Positions 43,619 through 53,263 are shown, counted from the first letter of the stretch. The stretch: 64,000 nt of DNA from JAUIAI01 sp050633665 (GCA_050633665.1 JBOEGY010000005.1:62001-126000), one strand, 5' to 3'. Made by a program: numbers and translations. The notes: a model not told the origin generated them from the letters alone.

Positions 43619-45202
43619 ATGAATGCGCCTGAGTCCAGCCCCGTCGTCGATGTGACTCCTGAAGCGGCCACTGATAGAGCGGCCACTGATACAGCCTCGA
43701 GCCGGGATGAGTTGCGCTACGCGGATATTGCTGCCCTCCCCAAAGCGGGCCGGCAGCATGAGGTTGCGGAGCGCTTACGCGCGATTGTGCCCGAAGGCGC
43801 GGTCTTGTGGCGGGAGGAGGAAACCCGGCCGTATGAGTGCGACGGCCTTTCCGCCTTCCGGCAACTGCCCATGGTGGTGGTCTTACCGGAATCCGAGTCC
43901 CAGGTTCAGCAGATTCTGCAAGCCTGTCATGAACTTGATGTGCCGGTGGTTGCCCGTGGTGCGGGCACCGGTTTATCCGGCGGAGCGACACCGCACGCTT
44001 CGGGCGTCATCATGTCATTGGCGAAATTCAACCGCATTCTGTCAGTGGACCCGGCCGCTCGTACTGCTCGTGTGCAACCCGGGGTTCGCAATCTGGCGGT
44101 GTCAGATGCGGCGGCGCCATACTCTCTCTACTACGCCCCCGACCCATCGTCGCAGATTGCCTGTACGATCGGCGGCAACATTGCGGAAAATTCCGGTGGC
44201 GTGCATTGCCTCAAATACGGCTTGACGGTTCACAACGTGTTGCGGGTGCGTGCCGTCACTATCGAAGGTGAAATTATCGAACTCGGCAATGAGGCGCTTG
44301 ATGGCCCGGGTCTGGATTTGCTCGCCGCCATGATCGGTTCGGAAGGCATGCTCGCTGTCGTGACCGAAGTGACCGTCAAGTTGCTGGCCAAGCCGCCGCT
44401 TGCCCGCGTGGTGATGGCCTCGTTTGATGATGTGCTCAAAGCCGGTAATGCGGTTGCAGACATTATTGCCGCAGGCATTATTCCGGCCGGGCTGGAAATG
44501 ATGGACAAAAAAACCGCGCATGCGGTCGAGCCTTTCGTCAAAGCCGGTTACGACCTGGACGCGGAAGCCATACTGCTGGCTGAGTCAGATGGCAGCGCTC
44601 AGGAAGTCGAAGACGAAATCGCGGCCATGGAAAAAGTCTTGCGCGCAGCCGGTGCGACCGCGATTGCAGTGTCGCGCGATGAAGAGCAGCGGCTGCGTTT
44701 CTGGTCGGGTCGCAAGAATGCGTTTCCGGCTGCGGGCCGGATATCGCCCGATTATTACTGCATGGACGGCACGATTCCGCGTAAGAATCTTGGCCCGATG
44801 TTGCTCGATATCGCTGCGATGGAACGCAAGTACGAGTTACGTTGTCTGAATGTCTTTCACGCCGGCGACGGGAACCTGCACCCGTTAATCCTGTTTGATG
44901 CAAACGATCCGGCTGAATGGGAACGAGCCGAATTGTTCGGTGCGGAGATCCTCGAAGCCTGCGTTGCATACGGCGGCACCGTGACCGGCGAGCACGGCGT
45001 TGGCATTGAGAAAATCAATTCCATGTGTGTTCAGTTCTCGGAGGCGGAGCGCAAGGCATTTTTTGCCCTCAAGGCGGCGTTCGATGAGCCGGGCCTGCTG
45101 AACCCTGGCAAAGCCATTCCAACGTTATCGCGTTGCGCCGAGTTCGGCAAGATGCACATCCATCATGGCAAGATGCCTTTTGCCGACCTGCCTCGATTCT
45201 GA
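43619..45202 (+). CDS. glcD: Glycolate oxidase subunit GlcD (FAD-linked)
   Basis: This 527-residue FAD-binding subunit oxidises glycolate to glyoxylate. The FAD PP-loop region is 'RGAGTGLSGGATPHA', with 'GGNIAENSGGVHCLKYG' and the C-terminal 'VFHAGDGNLHPLILFD' and 'GTVTGEHGVGIEK'. An N-terminal extension of about 30 residues carries a short imperfect repeat (TDRAATDTA). The first gene of glcDEF; its stop overlaps glcE (TGATG). No GlcC regulator is adjacent. Confidence 0.95.
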   Translation: MNAPESSPVVDVTPEAATDRAATDTASSRDELRYADIAALPKAGRQHEVAERLRAIVPEGAVLWREEETRPYECDGLSAFRQLPMVVVLPESESQVQQILQACHELDVPVVARGAGTGLSGGATPHASGVIMSLAKFNRILSVDPAARTARVQPGVRNLAVSDAAAPYSLYYAPDPSSQIACTIGGNIAENSGGVHCLKYGLTVHNVLRVRAVTIEGEIIELGNEALDGPGLDLLAAMIGSEGMLAVVTEVTVKLLAKPPLARVVMASFDDVLKAGNAVADIIAAGIIPAGLEMMDKKTAHAVEPFVKAGYDLDAEAILLAESDGSAQEVEDEIAAMEKVLRAAGATAIAVSRDEEQRLRFWSGRKNAFPAAGRISPDYYCMDGTIPRKNLGPMLLDIAAMERKYELRCLNVFHAGDGNLHPLILFDANDPAEWERAELFGAEILEACVAYGGTVTGEHGVGIEKINSMCVQFSEAERKAFFALKAAFDEPGLLNPGKAIPTLSRCAEFGKMHIHHGKMPFADLPRF

Positions 45203-46290
45203 TGACCATTGATTCACCTGCCCTGTTAAGAATTCGCGAACTGATTGGCCATGCCAGCAGCCACCAACAGCCGCTGTGTATTCGAGGTGGCGGAACCAAA
45301 TCGTTTTATGGTCAAGCGCCAGCCGGCGAGTTGTTATCAACGGCCGAACTGACTGGCATCGTCAGTTATGAACCCACGGAGCTGGTGGTTTCGGTGCGCG
45401 CCGGCACCTTGCTCTCCGAACTGACGGCGACGCTGGCCGAGCAAGGGCAGTTCCTGCCGTTTGAACCGCCGGTGTTCGGCCCTGAGAGCACCGTTGGCGG
45501 AGTCATCGCCGCCGGCCTGTCCGGGCCGCGGCGAGCCAGTGCCGGCGCGGCCCGCGACTTTGTCCTGGGCGCGAATCTTATCGACGCCCGCGGCCAGTGG
45601 CTTGCTTTCGGCGGGCAAGTCATGAAGAACGTTGCCGGTTACGATATTTCCCGTTTGCTGGCAGGCTCACTTGGCATTCTCGGTGTCATTGCCGAAGTGT
45701 CCCTGAAGGTGTTGCCAAAGCCGGTTGCTGAGCGTTCGGTTGAATTCCAGGTGCAGGAGGCGCAGGCGATTCAACTGATGAACGAATGGGGCGGCCAACC
45801 CTGGCCGGTGACCGCGACATGCTGGCAGGGCGGTACCTTGTCAATTCGTTTTTCCGGCGCCGCCAGCGCGGTCAATTACGCCGTTGCCCAGTTTGCAGAA
45901 AAACATGGCGCGACCGAGCTTGACGATCCGCAGACCCGTTGGTCTGAGTTGCGTGATCAGCAAATTGGATTTTTCGAGTCCACCGAACCGGACTTGCCCT
46001 TGTGGCGGCTTTCAATGCCCTCAACGGCAGCCCGGATCAATCTGCCGGGCCAGCAATTGATTGAATGGGGCGGCGCGTTGCGATGGTGGCGAACCGATGC
46101 GCCGGCTGAAACCGTGCGCGCGGCGGCCAGCTCTCTTGGTGGTACAGCCAGTCTGTTCCGAGGAGGTGATAAATCTGACGGTGTCTTCGCGCCGCTTGCG
46201 CCGCCAATCGAAAAAATTCACCGCAAGCTTAAATCACAGTTCGATCCACTCGGACTGTTTAATCCGGGCCGGATGTACCCCGGACTGTGA
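45202..46290 (+). CDS. glcE: Glycolate oxidase subunit GlcE (FAD-binding)
   Basis: This 362-residue second flavin subunit begins at the ATG that overlaps the glcD stop; a longer upstream frame lies inside glcD. It has the FAD-binding stretch 'LCIRGGGTKSFYG' and 'FGPESTVGGVIAAGLSGPRR', and 'MKNVAGYDISRLLAGSLG'. It is shorter at the C-terminus than GlcD, as usual. It forms a membrane-associated complex with GlcD and GlcF. Confidence 0.94.
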   Translation: MTIDSPALLRIRELIGHASSHQQPLCIRGGGTKSFYGQAPAGELLSTAELTGIVSYEPTELVVSVRAGTLLSELTATLAEQGQFLPFEPPVFGPESTVGGVIAAGLSGPRRASAGAARDFVLGANLIDARGQWLAFGGQVMKNVAGYDISRLLAGSLGILGVIAEVSLKVLPKPVAERSVEFQVQEAQAIQLMNEWGGQPWPVTATCWQGGTLSIRFSGAASAVNYAVAQFAEKHGATELDDPQTRWSELRDQQIGFFESTEPDLPLWRLSMPSTAARINLPGQQLIEWGGALRWWRTDAPAETVRAAASSLGGTASLFRGGDKSDGVFAPLAPPIEKIHRKLKSQFDPLGLFNPGRMYPGL

Positions 46291-46306
46291 AGTTCAAAGG
46301 CAATTC

Positions 46307-47533
46307 ATGGAAACCCATCTAGCCGACTGGCTGAAAGACACACCCGACGGCCAAATGGCCGAATCAATTCTGCGCAAGTGTGTGCACTGCGGGTTTTGCA
46401 CGGCTACCTGTCCGACTTATCAATTGCTGGGCGATGAGCTTGATGGCCCGCGCGGCCGGATTTATCTGATCAAACAGGTTGTGGAAGGCGTGCAGCCGAC
46501 CGCGGCCACGCAGACCCACCTTGACCGGTGTCTGACTTGCCGTAATTGTGAGTCAACCTGTCCCTCCGGCGTTTCGTACGGCCATCTGGCCGACATTGGT
46601 CGCAAGCTGGTTGATGAGGCAGTACCGCGCACCGGGGCTGACAAATGGCTGCGAATAGCATTACGGGAAGGGCTCACCCGGCGGTGGTTGTTCGATCCGG
46701 CAATGAAAGTCGGCAAGATGATGCGACCTTTCTTGCCGGGTGCCCTCAGAAAGAAGATCCCGCAATCCGCGCCGCCAGGTCAGTGGCCAGCCGGAACACA
46801 CCCACGTAAAGTCATTTTGCTCAATGGGTGTGTGCAGCCGGCAATGATGCCGTCGATTGATGCCGCCACCGCACGCGTTCTGGATCGTCTGGGCGTTGAA
46901 TCTGTGGTACCGGGCGGATCGGGTTGTTGCGGTGCCATTCGCCAACACTTGAATGATCACACCGGCGCAAACGCCGACATCAAGCGCAACATCGACGCCT
47001 GGTGGCCGCTGATTGACAGCGGCGCGGTCGAAGCGTTGCTAATGAATGCCTCGGGCTGCGGCGCCATGGTGAAAGACTATGCCCATTTGTTGCGCGATGA
47101 CCCGGATTACGCAGACAAAGCCGCAAGAGTTGTCGAGATGACCCGCGACCTGGCTGAATATCTGCCCGAACTGGTCGATCAGATCAAACCGTTGGTGCGG
47201 TTGCGCAAAGACCATCCGGTGGCGTTTCATCCGCCTTGTACTTTGCAGCACGGCCAGCAGGTTCAGGGATCGGTCGAGTCTTTGCTTGCCGCTGTCGGCG
47301 TCAATCTCACGCCGGTCATTGACAGCCATCTGTGTTGTGGTTCCGCGGGAACATATTCGGTCACACAACCCGAACTGGCGACCCGCTTGCGCGACCGCAA
47401 ACTGCAAGGGCTGACCGCCCACGGAGCGGCTGAGATTCTCTCGGCAAACATCGGCTGTCTGACTCACCTGCAATCGGGTTCATCACAGCCGGTGCGGCAC
47501 TGGATCGAATGGCTGGACGAGGCAATGCAATAG
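46307..47533 (+). CDS. glcF: Glycolate oxidase iron-sulfur subunit GlcF
   Basis: This 408-residue electron-transfer subunit has two 4Fe-4S motifs, 'CVHCGFCTATCPTY' and 'CLTCRNCESTCPSGV', and two CCG domains ('GCVQPAMMP...GCCGA' and 'CCGSAGTYS'). The start at 46307 is set by AAAGG upstream and the family N-terminus 'METHLADWLKDTPDG'. It passes electrons from GlcDE to the quinone pool. It starts 16 bases after glcE. Confidence 0.95.
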   Translation: METHLADWLKDTPDGQMAESILRKCVHCGFCTATCPTYQLLGDELDGPRGRIYLIKQVVEGVQPTAATQTHLDRCLTCRNCESTCPSGVSYGHLADIGRKLVDEAVPRTGADKWLRIALREGLTRRWLFDPAMKVGKMMRPFLPGALRKKIPQSAPPGQWPAGTHPRKVILLNGCVQPAMMPSIDAATARVLDRLGVESVVPGGSGCCGAIRQHLNDHTGANADIKRNIDAWWPLIDSGAVEALLMNASGCGAMVKDYAHLLRDDPDYADKAARVVEMTRDLAEYLPELVDQIKPLVRLRKDHPVAFHPPCTLQHGQQVQGSVESLLAAVGVNLTPVIDSHLCCGSAGTYSVTQPELATRLRDRKLQGLTAHGAAEILSANIGCLTHLQSGSSQPVRHWIEWLDEAMQ

Positions 47534-47580
47534 CCGGAATCATCTGGCCGGGCTCTGACGGTGCGGTATCCTTGTGGGCC

Positions 47581-48855
47581 ATGAACCGATCAAATTTCCG
47601 GCCCCGTCTATACCCGTCCTGTCTGCGAGCGGCGGGCTTCAGTGTAGCCGTTGCGCGTGGCTGTCTTATCGGATTGAGCCTGCTGGGCATGTTGCTGGCC
47701 TTGCCGGCGAGCGCCCAGGAAACCGGCTTGTCCGACAACCGTCTGAGCCGGCTCGATGACTATCTCAATAGTCGGGTTCAGGATGGCGGCCTGACCGGCG
47801 CGGTCGTCGTCGTGGCGAGACGCGGGCAGACTGCTTTTTCCCGGGCCTACGGACACCTTGACGCCCAACGGCGTCAACCCATGCCGGTTAATGCCGTCTT
47901 TGACCTGGGGCGCCTGACGGAACCGGTAACCGCCGCAGCCGCACTGATCATGCAGGAACAAGGGCAATGGTTGCTGGCCGACCCCATTGGACGATATCTG
48001 CCCGAATTTGCCCAGTCGTCACTATCGGTATGGGATGCGCTACGACACACGACCGGGCTGACTGACTCGATTCCGCCATTGCGTTTTGCGCCCGGCGAGG
48101 TTGTGCGACATTCTGATCGCCTGCGGTTGTCGGTGCAGGCGGCGACCCGTTTCACCGGTCAGTCCTTCATCCGACGGCTGGCCGAGCAGCCGGTGCGTTA
48201 TCAGCCCGGTCAGGTTGCCGAGCGTGGGTTTGCTTACGATGTGCTGGGGCTTGCACTCGAAAAAGCAAGCAATCAGACGCTGGGAACCTTTTTCCTGCGT
48301 AACCTGTTCATCCCGATGGATATGTGGGATACCGGCTTTAATCCACCCGCAGGCATGGAAAACCGACTGGTCGGCGCGGGGAGCTCGGCGGGCGCGCGCG
48401 ACCCGCGCAACCCGGTGAATTTCGAATGTGGTGGTGCCTGTCTCACGGGTACGGCCGAGGACTATCTGCGCTTTGCGACAATGTTGCTCAACGACGGTCT
48501 TGTGGCTGAGCAGCGCGTGTTGAGTCGTCCCAGTGCACGTCGCATCGTCGGCCGCCAACTAGGTGCTGATGTTCAGAACCGGCTCGACGGTCTTACCGAA
48601 TCGGGCGCGCCGGGTTTTGATGTCGGTCTGGGCGTTTCGGTTGTGCCGGCCGGACAACCGACGGCTCTGGCTGTCCAGCCCGGCGAATTTGGAGTGGCGT
48701 CTCCCGGTGGCCAGTTGTTGTGGGTGTCGCCCGCAGAGCGTCTGGTCATTGTTTTGTTGGCCGCACTGCCGGAGTCCGACACTTACCCTGACGACGCCAG
48801 ACGGCGTTTCCAGCAGCAGGTCATCGCGCTGGTAAAGCAATCGATCAATGACTAA
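47581..48855 (+). CDS. Beta-lactamase-fold (class C/EstB-like) protein lacking catalytic residues
   Basis: This 424-residue exported protein has a signal peptide ('LLGMLLALPASAQ') and the overall fold of class C-type serine hydrolases. The SxxK motif is replaced: 'VFDLGRLTEPVTAAA' aligns to FxxGSxxKxxT, giving Arg111 for Ser and Glu114 for Lys. The YxN region reads 'GQVAERGFAYDVLG' and the HxG/KTG region 'GVASPGGQLLW', so all three active-site elements are altered. The frame is otherwise intact, suggesting a pseudoenzyme, perhaps a peptidoglycan-binding or scaffold protein. ATG 47581 is chosen as start for the signal peptide. Confidence 0.75.
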   Translation: MNRSNFRPRLYPSCLRAAGFSVAVARGCLIGLSLLGMLLALPASAQETGLSDNRLSRLDDYLNSRVQDGGLTGAVVVVARRGQTAFSRAYGHLDAQRRQPMPVNAVFDLGRLTEPVTAAAALIMQEQGQWLLADPIGRYLPEFAQSSLSVWDALRHTTGLTDSIPPLRFAPGEVVRHSDRLRLSVQAATRFTGQSFIRRLAEQPVRYQPGQVAERGFAYDVLGLALEKASNQTLGTFFLRNLFIPMDMWDTGFNPPAGMENRLVGAGSSAGARDPRNPVNFECGGACLTGTAEDYLRFATMLLNDGLVAEQRVLSRPSARRIVGRQLGADVQNRLDGLTESGAPGFDVGLGVSVVPAGQPTALAVQPGEFGVASPGGQLLWVSPAERLVIVLLAALPESDTYPDDARRRFQQQVIALVKQSIND

Positions 48856-48880
48856 ACAGAATGGAAGACGGTAAACACCG

Positions 48881-50185
48881 ATGAATGAAACTCACAATCC
48901 CGCGCTAACGAGCTGGGTCGACAGCGCAAACGATCCGGCGGCTGACTTCCCCATTCAGAATCTGCCTTTTGGCGTGTTTCGTCCGGTAGCTGGTGAGCAA
49001 GGCTGGCGCGGTGGCGTGGCGATCGGAGATCAGATTCTTGATCTGGCCGCAGCGGATCAAACGGGTGTTTTCAAAGATCAGGCCCAGCATGGCGTAGCGC
49101 TTGGCGCCCTGGACCAGTTGAATGAACTGATGAACGCCGGGCCGGTAGTCAGCGGTGCGCTACGGGCGGCATTGTCAGAGGCATTGGCGACTGACTCGCC
49201 GGCGCAGTCCGCGCTGGCCGATTGCCTGGTGCCGCGCTCCGAGGCGCAAATGCGTGTGCCGGCCCAGATCGGTGACTACACCGATATGTATACCTCGATT
49301 CACCATGCGACCAATATCGGCAAACTGTTTCGCCCGGACAATCCACTGATGCCAAACTTCCAGTGGTTGCCGGTTGGCTACCATGGCCGGGCTTCTTCGA
49401 TCGATGTCAGCGGCCAGCGATTCCCCCGGCCCTCCGGGCAGACGATGCCGCCGGGTGCAACCGCCCCGGTTTTCGGCCCGTGCAAGCGAATGGACTACGA
49501 ACTCGAGATCGGAATCTGGGTGGGGCAGGGCAATGAATTGGGCAGCCCGATACCGCTCGATCAGACTAATAATCACGTGTTTGGCCTTTGTTTGCTGAAT
49601 GACTGGTCCGCCAGAGATATTCAGGCCTGGGAGTATCAGCCACTCGGCCCGTTCCTGGCCAAGAATTTTGCCTCGACGATTTCTCCGTGGATGGTGACGC
49701 TGGAGGCGCTTGAGCCGTTCCGGGTGCCCTGGACCCGGCCCGCGTCAGACCCGCAACCATTGCCCTACCTGGAATCCGAAACCAACCGCAACTCCGGTGG
49801 CTTTGATATCCAGATCGAAACCTGGTTGTCCAGCGAGAAAATGCGCGCGGCGGGTCAGCCGGCACATCGTTTGTCACATTCGAGTTTCAGACACTCGTAC
49901 TGGTCCGTGGCCCAAATGCTTGCTCACCATACGGTCGGTGGGTGCAATCTGCGTGCCGGCGACCTGATCGGCAGTGGGACTCAATCCGGCCCCAACGAGA
50001 CCGAGGCCGCCGCGCTGATTGAAATCACCAAGGGCGGGAAAGAGCCGGTGACCTTGGCCAACGGCGAGCAACGGACTTTCCTTGAGGACAACGACTCAGT
50101 GGTGCTGAAAGCCTGGTGTGAGGCAGACGGCTTCCGGCGCATCGGGTTTGGCGACTGTGAAGGAATGGTAATGCCAGCCCGCTAA
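48881..50185 (+). CDS. fahA: Fumarylacetoacetase
   Basis: This 434-residue enzyme hydrolyses fumarylacetoacetate to fumarate and acetoacetate, the last step of tyrosine and homogentisate breakdown. The metal and substrate site 'DYTDMYTSIHHATNIGKLFR' and 'LPVGYHGRASSI' match FAH, with 'MDYELEIGIWVG' and 'LLNDWSARDIQAWEY' following. Homogentisate dioxygenase is not in the window, so the pathway partner must lie elsewhere. GGAAGACGG precedes the ATG. Confidence 0.95.
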   Translation: MNETHNPALTSWVDSANDPAADFPIQNLPFGVFRPVAGEQGWRGGVAIGDQILDLAAADQTGVFKDQAQHGVALGALDQLNELMNAGPVVSGALRAALSEALATDSPAQSALADCLVPRSEAQMRVPAQIGDYTDMYTSIHHATNIGKLFRPDNPLMPNFQWLPVGYHGRASSIDVSGQRFPRPSGQTMPPGATAPVFGPCKRMDYELEIGIWVGQGNELGSPIPLDQTNNHVFGLCLLNDWSARDIQAWEYQPLGPFLAKNFASTISPWMVTLEALEPFRVPWTRPASDPQPLPYLESETNRNSGGFDIQIETWLSSEKMRAAGQPAHRLSHSSFRHSYWSVAQMLAHHTVGGCNLRAGDLIGSGTQSGPNETEAAALIEITKGGKEPVTLANGEQRTFLEDNDSVVLKAWCEADGFRRIGFGDCEGMVMPAR

Positions 50186-50190
50186 CGGCC

Positions 50191-50208
50191 GGAAACCCGG
50201 GTTTCCGC
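50191..50208. other. Perfect 18-base palindrome after fahA
   Basis: CGGAAACCCGGGTTTCCG is a perfect inverted repeat six bases after the fahA stop. No T-run follows, so it is a weak terminator candidate; it may stabilise the 3' end of the transcript. Confidence 0.4.
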
Positions 50209-50303
50209 AAGTTGCGGGGGTTACGAGACGAAATTGATATCTTTTATTTGGCAACTTTAAGGGACATCCGGCGGATATTGGCGTCTAATCAGGGCAGTTA
50301 ACT

Positions 50304-50762
50304 GTGAGATCCAATATGCAATTTAATACCTGGGGTATTGGCCGTCGCGACGAAATCGTCAGTTCGTTTGAGCCGGAGCGGTATCCGTTTATTGAGCGCG
50401 TCAAAATTCACCTCGACCTCGAACTCATCGAAATCAAAGGCAACGGCGAACCGGTTCAGATCGCACTGGGCGAGCGAATTGGCCCCGATGATCCCGAAGC
50501 AGCGCAAGTGCGTGTGACTCCTTTTTTCTCCTCATTTGACGCCCTGGACTTCTTCTGCCGCCTCAATCTGCAGCATTATCTGGCGTTTGACCCGGCAGAC
50601 GGCTTGCCGCGACGCTGGTTCTGGGAAGAGTCACGCCGGCGCCGGCAGGTTGTCAGCGGCACGCAGCGGTACCGGCCTACGGTCGCTCCTGACCAGTCCA
50701 TCGCGGGCGTGGAGGCGGCTCAAGAGCCGACAGACAAGCTGAGCGACTCAACGTCCCGCTAA
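50304..50762 (+). CDS. Hypothetical protein
   Basis: This 152-residue soluble protein is not recognised. It has no signal peptide or membrane helix. The N-terminal 115 residues look globular ('MQFNTWGIGRRDEIVSSFEP', 'TPFFSSFDALDFFCRLNLQ'), followed by a basic patch (SRRRRQV) and a disordered tail. Start is GTG 50304 (AGGG upstream) or ATG 50316. It stands alone between fahA and the MliC-like gene. Confidence 0.6.
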   Translation: MRSNMQFNTWGIGRRDEIVSSFEPERYPFIERVKIHLDLELIEIKGNGEPVQIALGERIGPDDPEAAQVRVTPFFSSFDALDFFCRLNLQHYLAFDPADGLPRRWFWEESRRRRQVVSGTQRYRPTVAPDQSIAGVEAAQEPTDKLSDSTSR

Positions 50763-50946
50763 AGCGACGGCACTGAATTGCTGTTTCGGCACGGACGATC
50801 ACGCCAATGGTCAGGTCATACCGGCCGTCGGCAAGTCATTGCTGTTTTTCTACGACGTAAAAACTGACTATCTCTGTGAACTCACTGCGCTGGTGGTGAC
50901 ACCCATCAGCTAGACCGCCTGTCTTTGCAGGCACACGGAGCCGTCA

Positions 50947-51348
50947 ATGAAATCTATTAAAGTCGCGTCCGCTGCGTTAGTTGCCCTGTTTGCAGCTGCC
51001 TGCTCAACTCCCCAGCCTGCCCCGGTTGCCCAGCCAGTGGTCAAAGCGCCTGAACCAGTTGTGGTCGCGCCTGCGCCTAAGCCCCGGCCGCTGTTTAGCG
51101 TCAAAGCTGGCACCTATAACTGTGAGTTGAATCGCAAAGTCATCGTTCGGCAAGTAAGCGAGGGCCAGGATCAGGCCGTATTGCAATGGCGTAAGCGGCG
51201 CTACCAGATGAAGGCAGTACAGACTGCCACCGGCGCTTTGCGTCTGGAGAACAAAGCATCAGGCCTGACCTGGATCACGATTGTTGGCAAGTCGATGCTG
51301 CTCGATACCAAACGTGGCCGTCAACTGGCCAACGAGTGCAGAGTCTAA
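50947..51348 (+). CDS. Lipoprotein with MliC-like domain
   Basis: This 133-residue lipoprotein has lipobox 'LFAAAC' and a Pro/Ala/Val-rich linker to about residue 52. The C-terminal domain resembles MliC/PliC lysozyme inhibitors: two framing Cys ('GTYNCELN' and 'ANECRV') and the 'TATGALRLENKASGLTWITI' strand pair. If correct it would protect peptidoglycan at the cell envelope from host or competitor lysozyme. It overlaps the convergent codA gene by four bases. Confidence 0.65.
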   Translation: MKSIKVASAALVALFAAACSTPQPAPVAQPVVKAPEPVVVAPAPKPRPLFSVKAGTYNCELNRKVIVRQVSEGQDQAVLQWRKRRYQMKAVQTATGALRLENKASGLTWITIVGKSMLLDTKRGRQLANECRV

Positions 51349-52631
51349 GTATCACTCGCAAGCCAGCTGGTACTGGCAGGCCTGGACGGTAAAGTCAGCG
51401 ATGCGGTTGCTGGCTCGGTCCGGGCCAGCAGGCGACCTCGTCGAATGACAAACAAGCGCGTGGCTCGCAGCCGCAGGGCTTCGACCGGGTCATGCGCCTG
51501 CAGGACGACCAGATCTCCGTGGCAACCCGGCTTCATTCCGTAGCCGGGCAATTGCATGACCGAGGCGTTGTTGACCGTCACTGCATCAAAACACTGTTGC
51601 ATCGCTTTGGATGAGGTCATTTGACAGGCGTGCAAGCCCATGGCGGCAACTTCGAGCATGTCTGCCGATCCCATCGAGTACCAGGGGTCCATTACGCAGT
51701 CATGGCCAAACCCGACGTTCACGCCTGCGGCGAGTAGTTCGGGTACCCGCGTCAGGCCGCGGCGTTTCGGGTAAGCGTCATGGCGCCCCTGAATTGTGAT
51801 GTTGATCAACGGATTGGCAACCACTTGCAGCCCGGATTCCGCCATCAGGGGAATTAGCTTGGACACGTAATAGTTGTCCATCGAATGCATGGAAGTCAGA
51901 TGAGACGCGTTGACCCGTGCGCCAAGGCCCAGGCGATGGGTCTGCATGGCCAGGGTTTCAATGTGGCGTGACAGCGGGTCGTCGGTTTCGTCACAGTGCA
52001 TATCGACTTGCAGGCCGCGATCGGCTGCCAGCTCCATCAGGATTTCAATGCTCTGGGCGCCGTCAGACATGGTGCGTTCAAAGTGCGGAATGCCGCCTAC
52101 AACATCGACGCCCATATCCAGCGCGCGTATCAGGTTGTTCCGGGCGCCAGGCGAACGTAACAAGCCGTCTTGCGGGAATGCCACGAGTTGCAGATCCAGG
52201 TAGTCGCGCACTTGTTCGCGAACATCAAGCAGTGCCTCAACCGCCAGCAAACTGTCGTCACAGATATCGACATGACTGCGGATGGCCAGCAGGCCTTTGC
52301 CAACTGCCCAGTCGCAGTAAGTCAGCGCTCGTTCGATTAGCGCTTCCCGGGTCAAATTGGGTTTGAGTTCGCCCCACAACTGTATGCCTTCCAGCAAGGT
52401 GCCTGATTCATTGACGCGGGGCTGGCCATAAGACAGCGTCGCATCCATATGGAAATGGGCATCGACGAACGGCGGGCTGACCAGATAGCCTTGTGCATCA
52501 AGCGTAGGAACAGACGGTTGCGCGCTGGAAATACCCGAATCAATGGCTTTGATTGTGCCGTGTTCAATCCAGATGTCTTGCGTTTGTTTGGCGCCGGATA
52601 CCAAGGCGTTCGTGACGATCAGATCATTCAT
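51345..52631 (-). CDS. codA: Cytosine deaminase-like amidohydrolase
   Basis: This 428-residue metal-dependent amidohydrolase matches the CodA branch. 'FVDAHFHMDATLSYG' supplies the first two metal His, then 'SHVDICDDS', 'MHCDETDDPLSRH', 'NASHLTSMHSMDN' and 'GHDCVMDPWYSMGSAD'. It probably deaminates cytosine to uracil, though related enzymes act on other cyclic ureas. Its start overlaps the upp stop by one base, so cytosine, uracil and UMP would follow in one operon. Confidence 0.9.
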   Translation of the reverse strand: MNDLIVTNALVSGAKQTQDIWIEHGTIKAIDSGISSAQPSVPTLDAQGYLVSPPFVDAHFHMDATLSYGQPRVNESGTLLEGIQLWGELKPNLTREALIERALTYCDWAVGKGLLAIRSHVDICDDSLLAVEALLDVREQVRDYLDLQLVAFPQDGLLRSPGARNNLIRALDMGVDVVGGIPHFERTMSDGAQSIEILMELAADRGLQVDMHCDETDDPLSRHIETLAMQTHRLGLGARVNASHLTSMHSMDNYYVSKLIPLMAESGLQVVANPLINITIQGRHDAYPKRRGLTRVPELLAAGVNVGFGHDCVMDPWYSMGSADMLEVAAMGLHACQMTSSKAMQQCFDAVTVNNASVMQLPGYGMKPGCHGDLVVLQAHDPVEALRLRATRLFVIRRGRLLARTEPATASLTLPSRPASTSWLASDT

Positions 52632-53263
52632 TAGCGGGTTCCAAATAAACGGTCGCCGGCATCGCCCAGCCCCGGTCTGATATAGCCATGCGCATCAAGC
52701 TCACGGTCTATGGCGGCCGTGTAAACCGCAACATCGGGATGCCGGGTGCTTAGATTGGTGACGCCTTGGGGGCTGGCCACCAGACAGACAAAGCGAATCG
52801 ATTTTGGCTGAACTTCCTTGACGCGATCAATCGCGGCGACTGCGGTATTTCCGGTCGCGAGCATCGGATCCACAATGATGACATCGCGCTCGTTCATGTC
52901 CTGGGGTAGCTTGAAATAATACTCAATCGCTCCCAGCGTTTTCGGATCTCTGTACAAACCGACATGACCTACCCGGGCACCCGGAATGACGTCGAGCATG
53001 CCGTCCAGAATCCCGGCTCCGGCGCGCATGATCGAGACAAACACGATTTTCTTGCCATCGATCAGGCGTGACTTCATGGATTCAAGCGGGGTTTCTATTT
53101 GCACTTCATGCATCGGCATATCCCGGGTGACCTCGTAGGCCAGCAGGGCCGACAACTCGGTGACCAGTTCACGAAAGCTCTTTGTGCTGCGCGATGCCTC
53201 TCGAATCAGCGTGAGTTTATGCTGAACCAGAGGGTGATCAATAACGTGAATCTGCTGGGTCAT
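52631..53263 (-). CDS. upp: Uracil phosphoribosyltransferase
   Basis: This 210-residue enzyme makes UMP from uracil and PRPP. The PRPP loop 'VDPMLATGNTAVAAID' and the uracil-binding C-terminus 'IRPGLGDAGDRLFGT' are intact. The length matches E. coli Upp (208). It sits between alkB and codA on the minus strand. In the fungal URC uracil-degradation pathway a uracil phosphoribosyltransferase is required, which fits URC1 and URC4 upstream. Confidence 0.96.
   Translation of the reverse strand: MTQQIHVIDHPLVQHKLTLIREASRSTKSFRELVTELSALLAYEVTRDMPMHEVQIETPLESMKSRLIDGKKIVFVSIMRAGAGILDGMLDVIPGARVGHVGLYRDPKTLGAIEYYFKLPQDMNERDVIIVDPMLATGNTAVAAIDRVKEVQPKSIRFVCLVASPQGVTNLSTRHPDVAVYTAAIDRELDAHGYIRPGLGDAGDRLFGTR

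Noticed and set aside
50763..50946. Open stretch ending in TAG at about 50913 that could encode about 45 residues
   Set aside because: No start codon with SD support and no recognisable family; left as intergenic.
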